A stretch of 64,000 nt of DNA, taken from positions 9,052,001 to 9,116,000 of the forward strand of contig CM065801.1 in the NCBI GenBank assembly GCA_033398695.1, given 5' to 3'. Below the pieces are notes generated by a model. It made no database searches. It was not told the origin of the DNA and saw only the letters and a list, made by a program, of their open reading frames with translations. A program made the position numbers and the translations under genes. This stretch comes from Orobanche coerulescens. Lineage: Eukaryota > Streptophyta > Magnoliopsida > Lamiales > Orobanchaceae. Below are positions 12,463-25,400 of the stretch, one piece after another. The first letter of the stretch is position 1; the number at the start of each line of letters is the position of its first letter.

Positions 12463-13111
12463 TCAACAATTTGACCTTTCATCGCCTTGATCAATTTTCC
12501 CGAGCTTCCTGCTTCCACCCTCGAACAATATTTCTAACCATCGCCGATCACGAGATATTCCTCTTTCGTAGTTTACAATTGCTCCATACCGATTAAGCCA
12601 ATCGCCTCCGAGTATCGTGTCATCTCCTCGCATTTCTATTACGATCGATTTGAGAGCCACCGCCTCCAAATGATATAGGAAATTTCTAGTTTCTAAATTT
12701 TCGACAATCCTTTCTCCACTTGAAACTAACAACATAAGGTTCACAAGTATGAAAACCGGAAATATTCAAATGATTTACACAAGACAAAGATATGAAAGAA
12801 TGTGTAGCTCCCGTATCGAATAAAACGCTAATCGGGCCGGGAAAGGATCTCGGACAAGACTGATGCGACAAGAAGATCCCGATCGTCCTGCCCTCCTCAT
12901 CTCGCATAAACATGGGGGAGCAGATCCGACACTCGATGTCCCCTTTCGGTCCCATTGTCCTCTCGCTCGCCCGCGCCAAAATTTTGAGGCATCTCAACAC
13001 TTTGCCGCGTCTCGTGGAATACCGCCTCCTTCTCGACCGGATGTGGTGTACGGCTCTAAAAGACTTTGCAGCCTCTTCACAAAACACCGCCCGATGTCCT
13101 CTCGCCCACAA
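12463..13111 (-). pseudogene. Element B retropepsin-type protease, frameshifted
   Basis: The active-site motif 'LFDTGATHSFIS' sits near 12785-12825 on the minus strand, with the catalytic Asp-Thr-Gly triad intact. The downstream frame (12463-12744) carries 'DDTILGGDWLNRYGAIV', the usual 'ILG.DWL..Y.A' block of plant Gypsy proteases. The two blocks are in different frames, so a frameshift near 12700-12744 breaks the domain. It lies between the gag zinc knuckle and the RT, the standard order for this superfamily. Confidence 0.8.
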
Positions 13112-14090
13112 TCAAAACAAGTCACGGCAGAAGGGGGCAATTCCGCTGATAAGTGCCCCGCTGGCGCAGCTTAAAGCATTTCCGGTAACATCGCATAGTT
13201 GATGTCGCCTCAAGTTCTTTCCGCCTCCTAGTCAAAAGTGAGGTTTCTTGAAAGAGTGAAAGGATGACCTGGCCTTACGGGGCCCGTTTCTTGTGCTCGT
13301 AAAAGTACCAGAGACTTTCTGCTTGGTTTCCGCAATTTTCCATGATCGCTTCCTTGATCTCATATGCCAACACCTTATCTTGGTATCAAGTGAGTGTGGT
13401 ACATTCAACTGACATGTACCTCTCAACTTCTCGTTTCATCCTCATATCGAAATGGATCATCATTTCTCAGATCTGCTCACTCGATGTTGAACAAATGCCA
13501 CCGTTGGTTAAACGCCTTGATCGCCTCGATACCGCACATCGTAAGGCCGAGCGGATAAAAACTCCCGAACTTTGGCTTCCTCACAGACGAGGGCACATCG
13601 AGCTTCCATCATCAATCTAAACTCGTCCAATCGGCATCATGGTCTACAGCCGATGGCTTCCCACCATTCGATGCTTCCCCTATCGTAAAATATTGAGCGA
13701 TATAGCTCTCCTATTGCCCTGGCAAGCTTACTCGCAAAGATTTTCTCCAGCTTCTTTCAACCAATGATCCTGTGGGAGTCTCGTAAATACTGGCCGAATT
13801 TGGGTGGTTGCATCTTCGCCACCTCTTGGCCCACCGGCCACCTCGCTTTCCCATGTATGGGATCCCTTGCCTCTCTCCCCGCCGTAGTCCCACCGCCACT
13901 TGCATTCGGTCCACGACTCCGCGAACCGAGTCATCCGGTTCACCACTTGACGAAGGATCTCTGTACAAGCAGGATCTCGGCCGTTATTAATAGATTGTTG
14001 CGGCTCGCCCGAGCTATGATCGCCTCGGTTAGAAGGCGACGCTCCTTTCGGCATTTCTTCGTCCGCGCCCACGACCGCGACCACGCCCAC
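13087..14090 (-). pseudogene. Element B gag with degenerate zinc knuckle
   Basis: The longest open piece is 120 codons from 14090 to 13728 on the minus strand, with no strong motif of its own. Downstream, in other frames, come a basic stretch (13232-13426) and a CCHC-like 'CFDCGRED' near 13090-13120 in which the His and last Cys are not in register. Gag would form the particle and bind element RNA. Position next to the primer site and before the protease supports the call. Sequence similarity outside the knuckle is weak. Confidence 0.55.
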
Positions 14091-14324
14091 GTCCGCCTCT
14101 CAACATATCAGTAAGCATAAATACTCAACATACAGAAACAACATCGTTCTAATATTCGAGTATAAAGATATACAATATGTAAAGAATGAGATAGAGTTTA
14201 GGAACTTACAACCACTGCTCGCATGAAGACGTAGGCAAGATGCTGATGTCATTCACGGCCTGCTACCTCAAAAGACATAAATGACCCCTATTTTAACCCA
14301 ACGGCCAAGATATCCATAATCTTA

Positions 14325-14343
14325 GCTCCGATACCATATTCTC
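14325..14343 (-). other. Element B primer binding site
   Basis: On the minus strand this reads TGGTATCGGAGC shortly after the LTR end, matching TGGTATCAGAGC (complement of initiator tRNA-Met) with one apparent change. It fixes element B as minus-oriented, with 14344-16686 as its 5' LTR. Confidence 0.7.
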
Positions 14344-16686
14344 GTAACACCCCGATATATTCAGAATATTATAGCCGTAAATCCTTTACATAAGGATTTA
14401 CAAGGTCAAGAATTGAACAGCATTAAAAGGTACTAACGAATGGAAATAACGGAATTTCGTACAACAGCTTCACCCAATACGTAAATAGTACAATTGTTCA
14501 ATGTAACTCAATAATACATCACCAAATTTAAATCATCACAATTGACTTCGTATCGAGTACTTATTGAAATAATGAGTAAACAACATATAAATAAACTCTA
14601 CCGACATCACTCGCACCCTCGTCGCCATACGCCCCAAAGTGGTTGTTTCCCCGCTCTCCGGATCCCGAACACAAACAAAATGTTCACTCGAAGGGGTTAG
14701 CACAACGATGCTAGTACAAGTACTACAACATATTATTCATATCTCACGAAGAATAATAACATAAACGATAAAGTACCAACGAGTCTTCCTACGAAACTCA
14801 AACATAATATACACAATCGATAATCACAACATGATATCATAACATACACATGGTAATTCCGTCGATCCAAATGCTCACCGCCTAGAACCCACGATGATCC
14901 CGCTGCACCAACCCGTGGTGGAAAACCCGTCGATGATCCAAAGACGCTAGCATAGATCCCCCGATAATCCCGTCGGACCAACACGAGGTGGACATACAAT
15001 AACGACATACATGCACGACAATATGTGTAACAACAATACATAAAACAATTAAGGTACTTGCCTCGATTTGAAGACAACAACAACACTTCCACGAAAATGA
15101 ACACTCGAAGACTGTCCTCCTCAATCAATCACGTAACGAGACCAAACCTTAACAAAAGAAATGATATAGGATTTATCTCACATCGCATTTAATGTTTAAC
15201 AATTCGATTTACGGCCAAAAGTTTATAAATGCACCGTCTGAATCGCTTAGCGCACGCTAAGTACTCGTAGCGTGGCGTTAAGTCCGCCTGATAGCGCACG
15301 CAAACAACAAAGACTAGCGTACGCTAACTATGCATGGTCAAGATTTCACCGACCACCAATCGACTCGTCGATGGTCTAGCATACGTTACGCACCAAACGA
15401 AGACGCTATCTCGTGCTCGATAGCGCACGTTAATAATCAAAGCATAGCGTGCGCTATCTGTGCATGGCAGTTTACTGCTGAGCAGTAAACTGTCCTCGCC
15501 ATGATCGAAACAATGAAATCTTGCGTGGCAATTCATGTTACTTCCATGAATACCATGTTTATACCCTTATGAATGATTTTACGGATAAAGACAACTTCGG
15601 ATTCAAGGATATGCATACTAATATAAAACCATATTCCATTCCGACTCCAAATCTTCATACGACAATTCGAAAAGCTTAACGGTTGATATCAACACCTCAT
15701 ATCAATCAATATTATCATGCTGAAGTTGTTTAAACGTTCCATCTATACTCGATAAATCTTTCCATGATCAATCCTTTAGATTTATCCAACAATAATTGTT
15801 AAAGTCAAGTCCATGATTATTATGAAGTCATCTACTAGATTCGAATTACCAATGATAGAAGCTTCTCTTCACATATTCAGTGTAATAAGATTCGAATCAT
15901 GATGATTATAATCAAGGTATTTAAGGCTTATTCATCTCACTATTCCAAACATGATATACTTGGATAATTCATCTATGAAAATCCATATCTTGTTAACATG
16001 ATCATCCAATTCGTTAGAATCCAACTCTAAGTCCTGAGATAGATTGAACATACCTTAATATGATGAAAATCACTGAACCGTAAGGTAGAATCCAACTCCG
16101 ATTGGTTGTATGCCACTCCAAGGTGCTATTCCACTTCCATGAACATTCCCAAGTGATAACCAATATACAAACACTAACAAGATGTGTTCTAAGTGTATAT
16201 GAGTATTATTACAGCTCTCTGAACTCTCAAGGATGAAGAATGAGCGAAAGAAATGAAAGCCAAAACGGTTGTCGTCCCATTTATAATATTCTGCATTATT
16301 AACAAGTTAGCGCACGCTACTAAGCATTCCTTAGCGTGCGCTAATAATGGTTGACTTCAGAATTGTCTGGGTGCGTCCGCGGGAATCTTATCCGACTCCA
16401 TGTCTACCGGGCGCATGTGCTAGCCGTCCCGCTCAATAATTGAGTTCTTAGCGCACGCAACTCCTATCTTCATAGCGTGCGCTAATAATGGCCCGATAGC
16501 GCGCGTTAAGATACATTCTTAGCGTGCGCTATCACGAGGTTGCTTGAGAAATTTTGCAAGTTTCTATACTTATGTACAATGATATCAATGCACGAAATAT
16601 CATACTCCAATAATCAAAATCACCAATCCGAATAATACAGGGTTTGAATACAGATGAAATACACCGTAATAAATCCGGATATTACA
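14344..16686 (-). repeat. 5' LTR of Gypsy element B
   Basis: On the minus strand it runs from TGTAATATCCGG (16686) to GGGGTGTTAC (14344), 2.34 kb. It matches 7432-9519 almost throughout. It has the same two dyad clusters (about 15247-15455 and 16308-16530), a TATA-like sequence near 16275-16290, and the tandem 'gatgatcc' repeat at 14870-14995. A 25-bp perfect palindrome at 15468-15492 is absent from the other copy. Confidence 0.85.
15468..15492. repeat. 25-bp perfect palindrome in one LTR copy only
   Basis: Arms of 12 bp, CAGTTTACTGCT and AGCAGTAAACTG, flank a single G. The equivalent place in the other B LTR (about 8300-8326) has unrelated sequence of similar length between the same flanks. 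It could be a real small insertion or a fold-back consensus error. Confidence 0.8.
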
Positions 16687-17430
16687 TTTTGTATAGTTAC
16701 CCTTGATTCATTAGCTTAGTATGTATTAATCTGAGGCAATTTTCCTAATCTGCATTTCAAGTAGCCGAAGAACCCAAACAATTGTCCGACAGTAACCAAA
16801 TAAATATTGGGGCATAACCAGAAAAAGAGTGATATTGTTATGAAGTACATAAACATGTATTGAAATTTTACAAATAATATAACCATCGCAAGAGACTTAC
16901 ACAACCATGTGGTCTAGTATTTATACAAGCATTATAAAATAAAAAATCTATTTCAACCGTTTGAACAAAATATTGGGAAGAAGAATCCAAAATCCTGCAA
17001 CCATACTGATATCCTTCGTAACTCGACTGCATAATGACATATATGTCAAAATCCAAAGACAACCTCAAATTTAGTAGGTCTCAATAATCTTGAAAGTGTC
17101 GAATCGGAACCGCACTCAAAACCAATGTGATTGAGGGACTCAAACATGACTTAAAATAAAAATATTATAAATATCGCAAATCTAGAAAAAGCAAAACAAA
17201 TGAAGATAGAGATAAAGAGAGAGAGAAAAAATATGAGCGATGGATTCGGGTCAAGAATCAGCTAAGTTTTTAGATATGGGCAGAATATTCTTGTGGAGGA
17301 CGCCAGACGGCGAAAGCATCAACAAAGTCGGGCGCGTCCGTCAAGTTGTCGATCCGCAATTTTTTTGCAATATACGATTAAAAACGATGAAAATCAATAA
17401 ATATGGAACTTCCCATCTATTGTAAATAAG
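16687..17430. other. Unassigned AT-rich stretch between elements B and X
   Basis: No repeat match within the window and no recognisable protein. A short GA-rich run lies near 17206-17232. The ORF at 17240-17425 (61 codons) shows no motif. This may be pre-existing flanking DNA or part of an older element. Confidence 0.4.
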
Positions 17431-18043
17431 AACAAAGAAACCTAAACAACATGGACGCCACCACCTCATACATCATACAAGATGGATGTTACCTCGAGGT
17501 AAAATCGCCCTAATGCATTCGCTTGCCGCTCTCCGATCAACCGCGCCAACCACCACCAAGCACGCAAGTTGCGACCATGACCTCTAATCTATGTCGCCGT
17601 CGGCTTTCTCGACGATTGCTCAACATATAACCCCTTGAGCTTTCGCTTGTCCGTGCGACGGATGGCCGATGGGGTAATAGTGGGCATATCGCATGCTCTC
17701 CGCCGCTCCCTTAGATGGCCATGGCCTCCCGATCTGCTCCGCGGCTTGGAATTGATCAAGTGAGAGGCTGGGGTCGTCCCTCGGGGGCGGGAGTGAGCGC
17801 CTGGCATCATCGCGTCTGTCTTCCGCCGTAGGTTGGGACTCGGTCTAGACCGGAATAAGGCGTCCGGCGGACCGTAAGGTGTCTCTCTTCGAAGTGGGGG
17901 CAGACGTCATGGTTTCAATGGTTTTTCTTTGAAGAACAATGAGTGTTTCTTCAAGTATATGTTCCGGAGCACAGTGAGTGTTCTTCGAATCGACCGGAGA
18001 GAAAAATAAAGGTAAAGGAAGCCGTCCTTCTTCTAGCGCCAAT
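17431..18043 (-). pseudogene. Element X gag N-terminal fragment and primer site
   Basis: On the minus strand, downstream of an LTR, a GC-richer stretch is open in two pieces (18042-17845 and 17810-17589). It has a 'MTSAPTSKRDTLRSAG' start and proline/arginine-rich sequence of the sort found in plant LTR-element gag leaders. The primer site region at 18033-18044 reads ATTGGCGCTAGAA in element direction, reminiscent of the TGGCGCC-type site used by some Gypsy elements. The rest of the element is missing to the left. Identification rests on context and is tentative. Confidence 0.45.
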
Positions 18044-18996
18044 TGTTGTTACCCAAAATATTATTCGGAATGGTTTGATGGAAATGGCTTCGGGTGAGTA
18101 ACAAACAAAATGCGAGAGCACGTACGAAGTAATGTAAATAACACAAGATTTGTCGGGGTTGTTAGTCCCGAGCTTGAATGCTCTCGCGAGATATTATTAC
18201 TAAGAATACTGCTTCGGAGTACAAATATTAATGTTAGAGTGCGATTACAATGAGTGTAATGTCCCTAGTTATCTAGCTCTTGAGTGCTGGTGATTGCCGG
18301 AAGAACCAGAGTTAATGCTCTGTGAGTTCTTGTAACAAAGATGAAATGATGTGTAGAATTCTGTGTAGACAACTGTATGTGTGCCACTGTCAGATCTAAC
18401 GCTCGGCTCCCTTTCCAATTGCTGGAAATCTCCTATTTATAGGAGAGGAGGTATTTGGGATGTCTTAATCCCAAACGGGCGATCGCCTTTTCCGTATTAA
18501 ATTAAACGGGCGATCGTCTCAGCACATGAGTCGGTTTCGTTAAAGTCGGCAGCCATCGCCGGCAGCCAAATGCGCGAACCAATGAGAGGACAACACGCGC
18601 CTATTGTCGCGATCTTGGGGTCCCACCTAGACCTTTCTGGGTTTGCCTGCAGGTGAGATGTCATTCTTGTTGCCAACAAATGTGATGGGCTGGAGTCAAA
18701 AAGCCTTATCTTGCGGCGCCGTTTATGGATCTGTACGTGGGTCTTTATCCCGAGATTCGGTCTTCGTAGACTTGACAGATGTTGCTTCACATGTGGCATA
18801 AGACGGCTGCCTTGGTCGGCACTAGATACGATCGCTAGGTGCAAAGAGGCGATCGCCCTAGACGCCGATCGCTCGGTACTTGGTCTTGATCTCGCATCTT
18901 CGCTTGGCAAGCTTCGCCTTAGCTCATTTGACACCGATGTTGGTTTGCCGGCCCTTGTGCCGATCATCGCCGTGGCATATTAATCGCCGCACAACA
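18044..18996 (-). repeat. LTR of element X
   Basis: Bounded by TGTTG (18044) and CAACA (18996), 953 bp. It carries a TATA box inside a perfect inverted repeat CTCCTAT-TT-ATAGGAG near 18430-18445. Palindromes of the GGCGATCGCC type lie at 18478-18487, 18509-18518, 18848-18857 and 18864-18873, on the U3 side of the TATA box in minus orientation. It interrupts the D LTR, which resumes at 18997. No partner LTR is visible. Confidence 0.6.
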
Positions 18997-20492
18997 ACCA
19001 ACAATCAACTCATACCTTCAATTCAATCTCGTAATCCGGTGATCTCAATAACAATTGATTCGAGCACGAAGCAAGTTTAATCAACGTATTCAATTCCGAA
19101 TTCAAACTTAAATTCAACGTGATATGATTATCCCTTGTTTATCAATCTCATGCCAAACTACACTTAGGATCATTCGATTCATATGAACACATAACCTCAA
19201 GGAAAGATAATGTTTTTGTCAAATTCATAATCACGATTTGTATATCCTCAAGACCATACTAAGATCAAATCACTATTCACATAACTTGTCCCTTAACATC
19301 CATAATCATCATCACTTGTTCTAAATATCAACATTCCATGTTCATATCTAAAACATAAACACTTGAAACATATACTCATCATAATCATCATCTTCTTCAA
19401 TATACACCTCATATATCATCAAGAAGTATAACCATAATACCATAACCATCATCATACGAGGAAGACATCAACAACAACATCAAAATCCGAAATAGAAGGG
19501 AGGGATTATCCGACATACCTCTTGAAGATGAATAATACCATCAAACACTTCAAAAATCATTAACATCTTCATATCCAAGCCTCAAATCTATGCTCCAAAG
19601 CTCATAACCAAGTTAAAAGTGTCTAAAACACACTTGGAAGTGAAGAAGGACGGATATGGAGAGGAACATCTCTTTGGTTCGTGAGGAAATGAAAGTCCAC
19701 ACTTCATTTTATAAATTGCATTGTTCATTACATACGTTATCACTCAACGTTAACGCACGTAATGCTCTCTAGCGTACGCTACACATCTAACATAGCGTAC
19801 GTAACATCATTCCAGAACTCACTGACCTGTTTCGTTCACTTGCTTACGTACGTAATCCTTTCTCCGTGCGTACGTAATATATCCGTTGACTTGCTACAGT
19901 AACTTACCCTCTGAACGTACGTAATACACCCTGCATAGCGTACGTAATGCTCGAGGTTGACTCGCCTGTGCACATCCGCGCCGAAAGCTGCTGACACCGG
20001 GCCCCACAGCCGACCACAACTCGATCCTGTCCGATTCCCCTTGTTATGTACGTAATGCCTTCCGCATAACGTACGTAAAACATGTAATTTAATGTACGTT
20101 AGTCCTTAATGCTAGCATACGTAATGACCTTCTATATTTGGCCAAAATCCAACTGTTCCTGTCCGTCTCGACATACTGGATACGAACATACGGCATACTG
20201 AATACATGTGCTCATTCGGATGACATTCTCATACGATACATCTGATGCACGATATCCTCAAATACAACTGTCGACCAAGTACGACAATCGTACAAATACT
20301 TATACAGTATATCCGACATCCAAAAACATATCAAGTATGTAATATCATAGAATTAAATAACCTCGATAGACATACCGGCACGACTGTCACAGTTCCCAAA
20401 ATTATCCACCCATACTGTGTCGGTCCCACGCTGTACAGTACAACTCGGATAAAATAATGCGAAGAATCGTAGCGAAATTCTAGGATATTACA
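18997..20492 (-). repeat. Partial LTR of Gypsy family D
   Basis: The right end ('aactcggataaaataat ... ggatattaca') matches the ends of the C-family LTRs, and the layout is the same: a TATA-like TTATAAAT near 19710, then a U3 palindrome array at 19735-20110. The boxes are mostly TTACGTACGTAA or hybrids such as TAGCGTACGTAA. The left part is lost at the X insertion. The short ORFs within it have no recognisable product. Confidence 0.65.
19735..20110 (-). promoter_or_regulatory. Array of ACGTACGT-type palindromes in the D LTR
   Basis: About ten boxes in 375 bp, including a TAGCGTACGCTA form near 19770, TAGCGTACGTAA hybrids near 19795 and 19936, and TTACGTACGTAA-type boxes near 19852, 19914 and 20073. 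They lie on the U3 side of the TATA box. Confidence 0.55.
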
Positions 20493-20885
20493 GTGGACAT
20501 TCAAATGTTTGTTGTTTGCGACATGAAACATCAAACACGGACCATTAGTGATTTGGTTCATAGACTCATGTAGTGATTTGGGATGAAATAATGTAATTTA
20601 TAAGATGTTAAGATCGAGATAACTAACATGCAATAAGTGGTTTTTATACTATGCAACAATAATAACTTATTCAAGATTAATCTTCATTTAATCTATTTTA
20701 TTTGCATGAATGTTAAAATGTGTCCATGATTAATTGTAACAACTTAATTAAAGGAACATACGAACAAGAAAAGAATACTGACATAGTTGTTAATAAGCAT
20801 GGTCCCATCCTTTCTCATGTGATTCGGTGTAATTTTTTAGCTAATTTAAGTTTGCAAATATTAATTTTTGATATAATTAATAACT
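20493..20885. other. Unassigned AT-rich flank, ending in the TAACT target site
   Basis: No gene or repeat recognised. The last five bases (20881-20885, TAACT) are the left target-site duplication of copia element E, repeated at 50550-50554. Confidence 0.7.
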
Positions 20886-21101
20886 TGTTATAATAAGCCT
20901 TGAAAGTGACATTTCAATTACCCTTTTGTTTTTATATAGTGTGAATGACTATTATACCCCTGATGTAAATATGTAATTACGATTGTGCCATCTGAAGTTT
21001 TCCTATAAATAGGACTTCAAATATTAATGAAAAACATACCTGAGAATCATTCTCTAAATTCTCTCCCTATTCTCTCTCTATAATATTTCGATTTTACAAC
21101 A
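20886..21101 (+). repeat. 5' LTR of copia element E
   Basis: Begins TGTTATAATAAG, ends TTTTACAACA, with a TATA-like CCTATAAATAGG near 21003. Followed at once by the primer binding site. Confidence 0.9.
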
Positions 21102-22466
21102 CGTTATCAGCACGACTCTAACCAAATGAGTAATATGACGAGAGTATGCTCTACAGTTGCATCTTATAGATGATCCTCTGTATCAGAAATCCAATTATTA
21201 CAAAATCACGGATCTCTCTCTCACCTTCATGTCATTTGACTCTATATAATTTTCTGTTTATGAGACAAGGAAGACACACCAATATGTTTCTGCATCTACA
21301 CACATAAAAATGCTGAATTGCTTGCAAAGCTGGCCCGAACCCGTTATTCGGTCCAACAATTATCCGACAATGGATAAGGGTCATCCCTGACCGATACGTG
21401 AAGAAGCCTTCTGACCGCCGAGCTTGTTCGAGCTCGCCGCCGCCGACTCCACTCGATATTCCAATCGCCGACATGCGGGGACTGTTCTCCGACGACGCCA
21501 ATCTACGATGGAGGACCGCCTCGACGATCGACGGCGCGTGCCGCGAGTGGGGTTCTTCCAGTGGTGAACCACGGTGAGCCACGAGCCGATGGCTTGCACG
21601 CGCGAGGCGTGGCGCGAGTTCTTCGCCGCTACCGGAGAGTGGAGACCAAGCAAGAATACGTGAACTCGCCAAAGACGTATGAAGGCTACAGAGCCGCCGA
21701 CGTGGAGGAAGGAATATCCTCGGATTGAGCGATTACTTTTTCCTTCATTATCTTCCTCTCGAGGACATGTATTTTTTTATGTAAGTCAACGTATGCTCAG
21801 GATGACAACAAAAACAGAAAAAAAAGTTGTTGGAACAATAAAAAAAAAAGGAAAAAAAAGAGAGAACAAAAGTAAGTCACGGGAGAAAGAAAAGAAAAAA
21901 AATCAAAACCAATTTGCCTTGGGTCACGTAAAATAAAAAAAATATAAAAGAATTAAATATTCTTATAATATGTTAAATTATAAATCTAATTTTTCTTATA
22001 TATAAGATATATATGATATCAGAAATAATTTTTCTTGATACCATCGTGATCCATTTTACGAGAGCTTCAATTTGACACTAATATTGATATGAGTGTTAAC
22101 TCTTTTCGTATGTGTTATTATTAATTTATTAAAATAGACGAATTAATATCCAACTCCGGAAATCGCAAAGAGTTATACATATCATTACACTTGCTATTAA
22201 CGGCAATGATATTTCACCTATACCTCGACGATGACTATTTTGCGGAATTGATTGACGATCCTCGCTTCCGTAGAAGCTAATTATTTTGGAATTTAAATTA
22301 TGTCTCTTACTTATCTGAAAGTGGTGGTTGAAAACCACATATTTATTGCGTTTATTTTATATAATTATAATACCTCCTATGTGATGAGTTCAATTATCAC
22401 AAGACGGATGGTTTTACATGTACGCAATTTATATATTATATATATAACCATCGTAGTTGGTTATAC
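21102..22466 (+). mobile_element. Left internal part of element E
   Basis: Starts with the primer site, then untranslated leader-like sequence. It contains a GC-rich island (21380-21720) and an A-rich purine run (about 21805-21915). No gag motif is visible on the plus strand. The 146-codon minus-strand frame at 21232-21672 is arginine/serine-rich and looks like a by-product of the GC-rich island. Confidence 0.6.
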
Positions 22467-25400
22467 CGTAACACCCTGCATTTAACCGGAAATATTATGC
22501 TGGGCCCCGAGATGGAACCCACAAGGCTAAAAGAAATTTTCGCAAACATTTACAAATGCCCAAGAGGCCAACGACGTACTATCTTTAAAAATTCACAAAG
22601 ACTTATAAAATCCATTTATCAAAAACCGTCAGAAAACTCATTTAAAATCGCAAGGCCAAACAAATGACACTCAAAAGTTTAGAAAACGATTTCCAAGGTA
22701 ACCTCACTATTAGATACCAAAAGAGCATTTCAAAATACTCACGCAATGAAAAGACCAACCATGAAGATACTCTAGCAAATGAATACAAGAACCAATCAAG
22801 AAACTCAATGCACACAACATGTCCTAGCCAAGATCCTCCGGAAGCTCATCTCTTCACGACCGCTACAAGCTCGATACTCCGAGAACCTAAAAAGAAATCC
22901 CACGACGGTCACCATAATATCCAACAATGATATCAATCACATCACATCAATAATACATACCAATGAGAATACGTAATAAGAATACGACCCATGTAATCTT
23001 ACCGCCATAACTTTACTTACTCAAGTAATTCTCATCGAATAACCATTATCACATTTTACATCCCGTACTGATTAACCAATAAACTCGAACATAATATCCG
23101 TATTGCACCTCAAACAATACTCAAGATCCTCAAACTATCATAACCAACTCACGATACGGAAATCTACCATTTCTGACCAATACGATCCATCGAATAATAT
23201 CATCAAATCCCAAGACGATAACCGATTGTCCACCAAAGACAAGACCAAAGCAAATATGGAACATACCTCGAGATATGATGTGCCACGATAATCATATCAC
23301 TAATCCGGATCGTAACAATGCAATACGGATAAGGTCCAAACATAAGGCCTACAAATGCATACTCATATGACCGCGCCAATATGATCATAACAATAACAAT
23401 CATGTATACTCAATGGAAATCCGACGATCCAGCGCCCTCAGCATAGATCCCACGATGATCCTACAGATCAACACGAGGTGGATAACCAACAATATACATA
23501 TGCACAACAACACATGATAAAATCAATGATGCTAATTCAAAAGATACAATCAACACAATACTGTAATCCAACGATCCAAATGCTTCTCAAAGATAGATCC
23601 CCATGATGATCCCGCCGAACCAACGCATGGTGGAAAACCCGTCCAACGATCCAACGCCTCAAAGATAGATCCTCATGATGATCTCGCCGAACCAACGCAT
23701 GGTGGTCATTCGATCCAGCCGCCAAGATGGATCCTCATAATCCCATCTGATTATTTACACAACATAAACAACACAATATGCATACACATATGCAAATCAA
23801 CATGTTCATCAACATGAACAACATAACATGCACGATAACATGACAATTTACTAGACGACTCCATGTTCAACAACATGAAAGAAAATGTACGAGACCAAAA
23901 TAAATAACACTAAACCATAACCAATATGGAATACTTGCCCCGAGTCCTTCTGAGCAACCTCGATGTCCAATCATCACCGACGATTATCCTCAATGCTCGC
24001 GATCCAAACGCATTTACGATGAACTATAGATACTCATATCCTCGTCTTTACCATAATGTAACCTAGATATTCGAACATACCAATAATCGAGATAAAGCAT
24101 ATACATTATGATTTACCTCCTTAATCGAAAGAACGATATGCGATCCGAATACCCAAAGTTCACAATAATAATCATCGCCATATGCATTATAAACGAAATG
24201 AAATCAAAACCATTCATTAAATATTATAATCGAGCAAGTAATAACTTGCCTCGATACCGATACGATGATGATGAAGCCGCTACTACCATAATGCCTTTGT
24301 CTACGAGCTCCTCACTCCGATCAAAAGCAATACAATGGATATACTCGAACACGACCGCAATATCCTATTATAATCACCGATCAATAGTCTCAACCTATCA
24401 AGAAATCAAATAAGACATATCCGATAACAATCAACAACCGATAAAACTAACTAATCGAACTCAACGGTTCAACACAACCTCGAATAAACACAATGTAACC
24501 AACCAAGTCAAACCATCACGAATTCATAATCAAAACACAAAATATCGCATCGTCGCCTACTTAGCGCACGTTAAACGCATAACGAGCGCGGCGCTAAGTT
24601 GTCCCGCTAGCGTGCGCTAGCCAAGAAGCTTAGCGACGCTAATGCCGCATGCTGGCATGGATTCCAAACATCGACTCACATCTTGCGACTACGAAACCGA
24701 ATGAAGGAAGACATAAATCTCCATATCTCTTGAAGATAAACGACCACATAATTATCACCATGATCATGTCAATGTCCATATATCAATAACAACATCAACA
24801 ATCAAACCAACTTGATAACAAGGATCGATCATGCAACTGAATTCAACCTAGTATCATGATTCATCTCATCTATATCAACCAATATAATTACCAAGATTCG
24901 TAAATCCTTCTTAGATCGGGTTAAATGAATCAACATCCTTATGGTATGAAGAATCTTAACTAACGTCCAAACTCTTATCAAAATTCCATCAACATCATCA
25001 TATGATTATCCAACATGCTCCTTGCATGAAATCATCCAAGAAAAACGAACCACTAACGAAGGAATACGAAGATTACCTGGTTTAGATGAACCAAAAAGAA
25101 GAACACTAGAACTCCATCCAAAGAATCATGAACAACTTGAAGAACAAGGCTTGAATCCAAGCTCTTAATCTAATGTTGTTAAAGATTATCATCTCACGGT
25201 GTTTGGGAACCTCCAGAACCTCCCAAAGCTCTCTCTATCGACTGAAGGAGAAAGAATGGACTAAATGCATCTCAAAACCCGTCTGTCCCCTTTTTATAAA
25301 GTATATTACTAGCGTGCGCTAAACCTTATGTTTAGCGTGCGCAATAGCCTTAGCGTGCGCTACCTGACTTTGTTAGCGTGCGCTATCGGGCCTGCAGGCT

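Noticed and set aside
13764..14114. 116-codon plus-strand ORF
   Set aside because: Shadow of the minus-strand gag region of element B.
21232..21672. 146-codon minus-strand ORF in the copia E leader
   Set aside because: Arg/Ser-rich by-product of a GC-rich island, no homologous motif, opposite to the element's direction.
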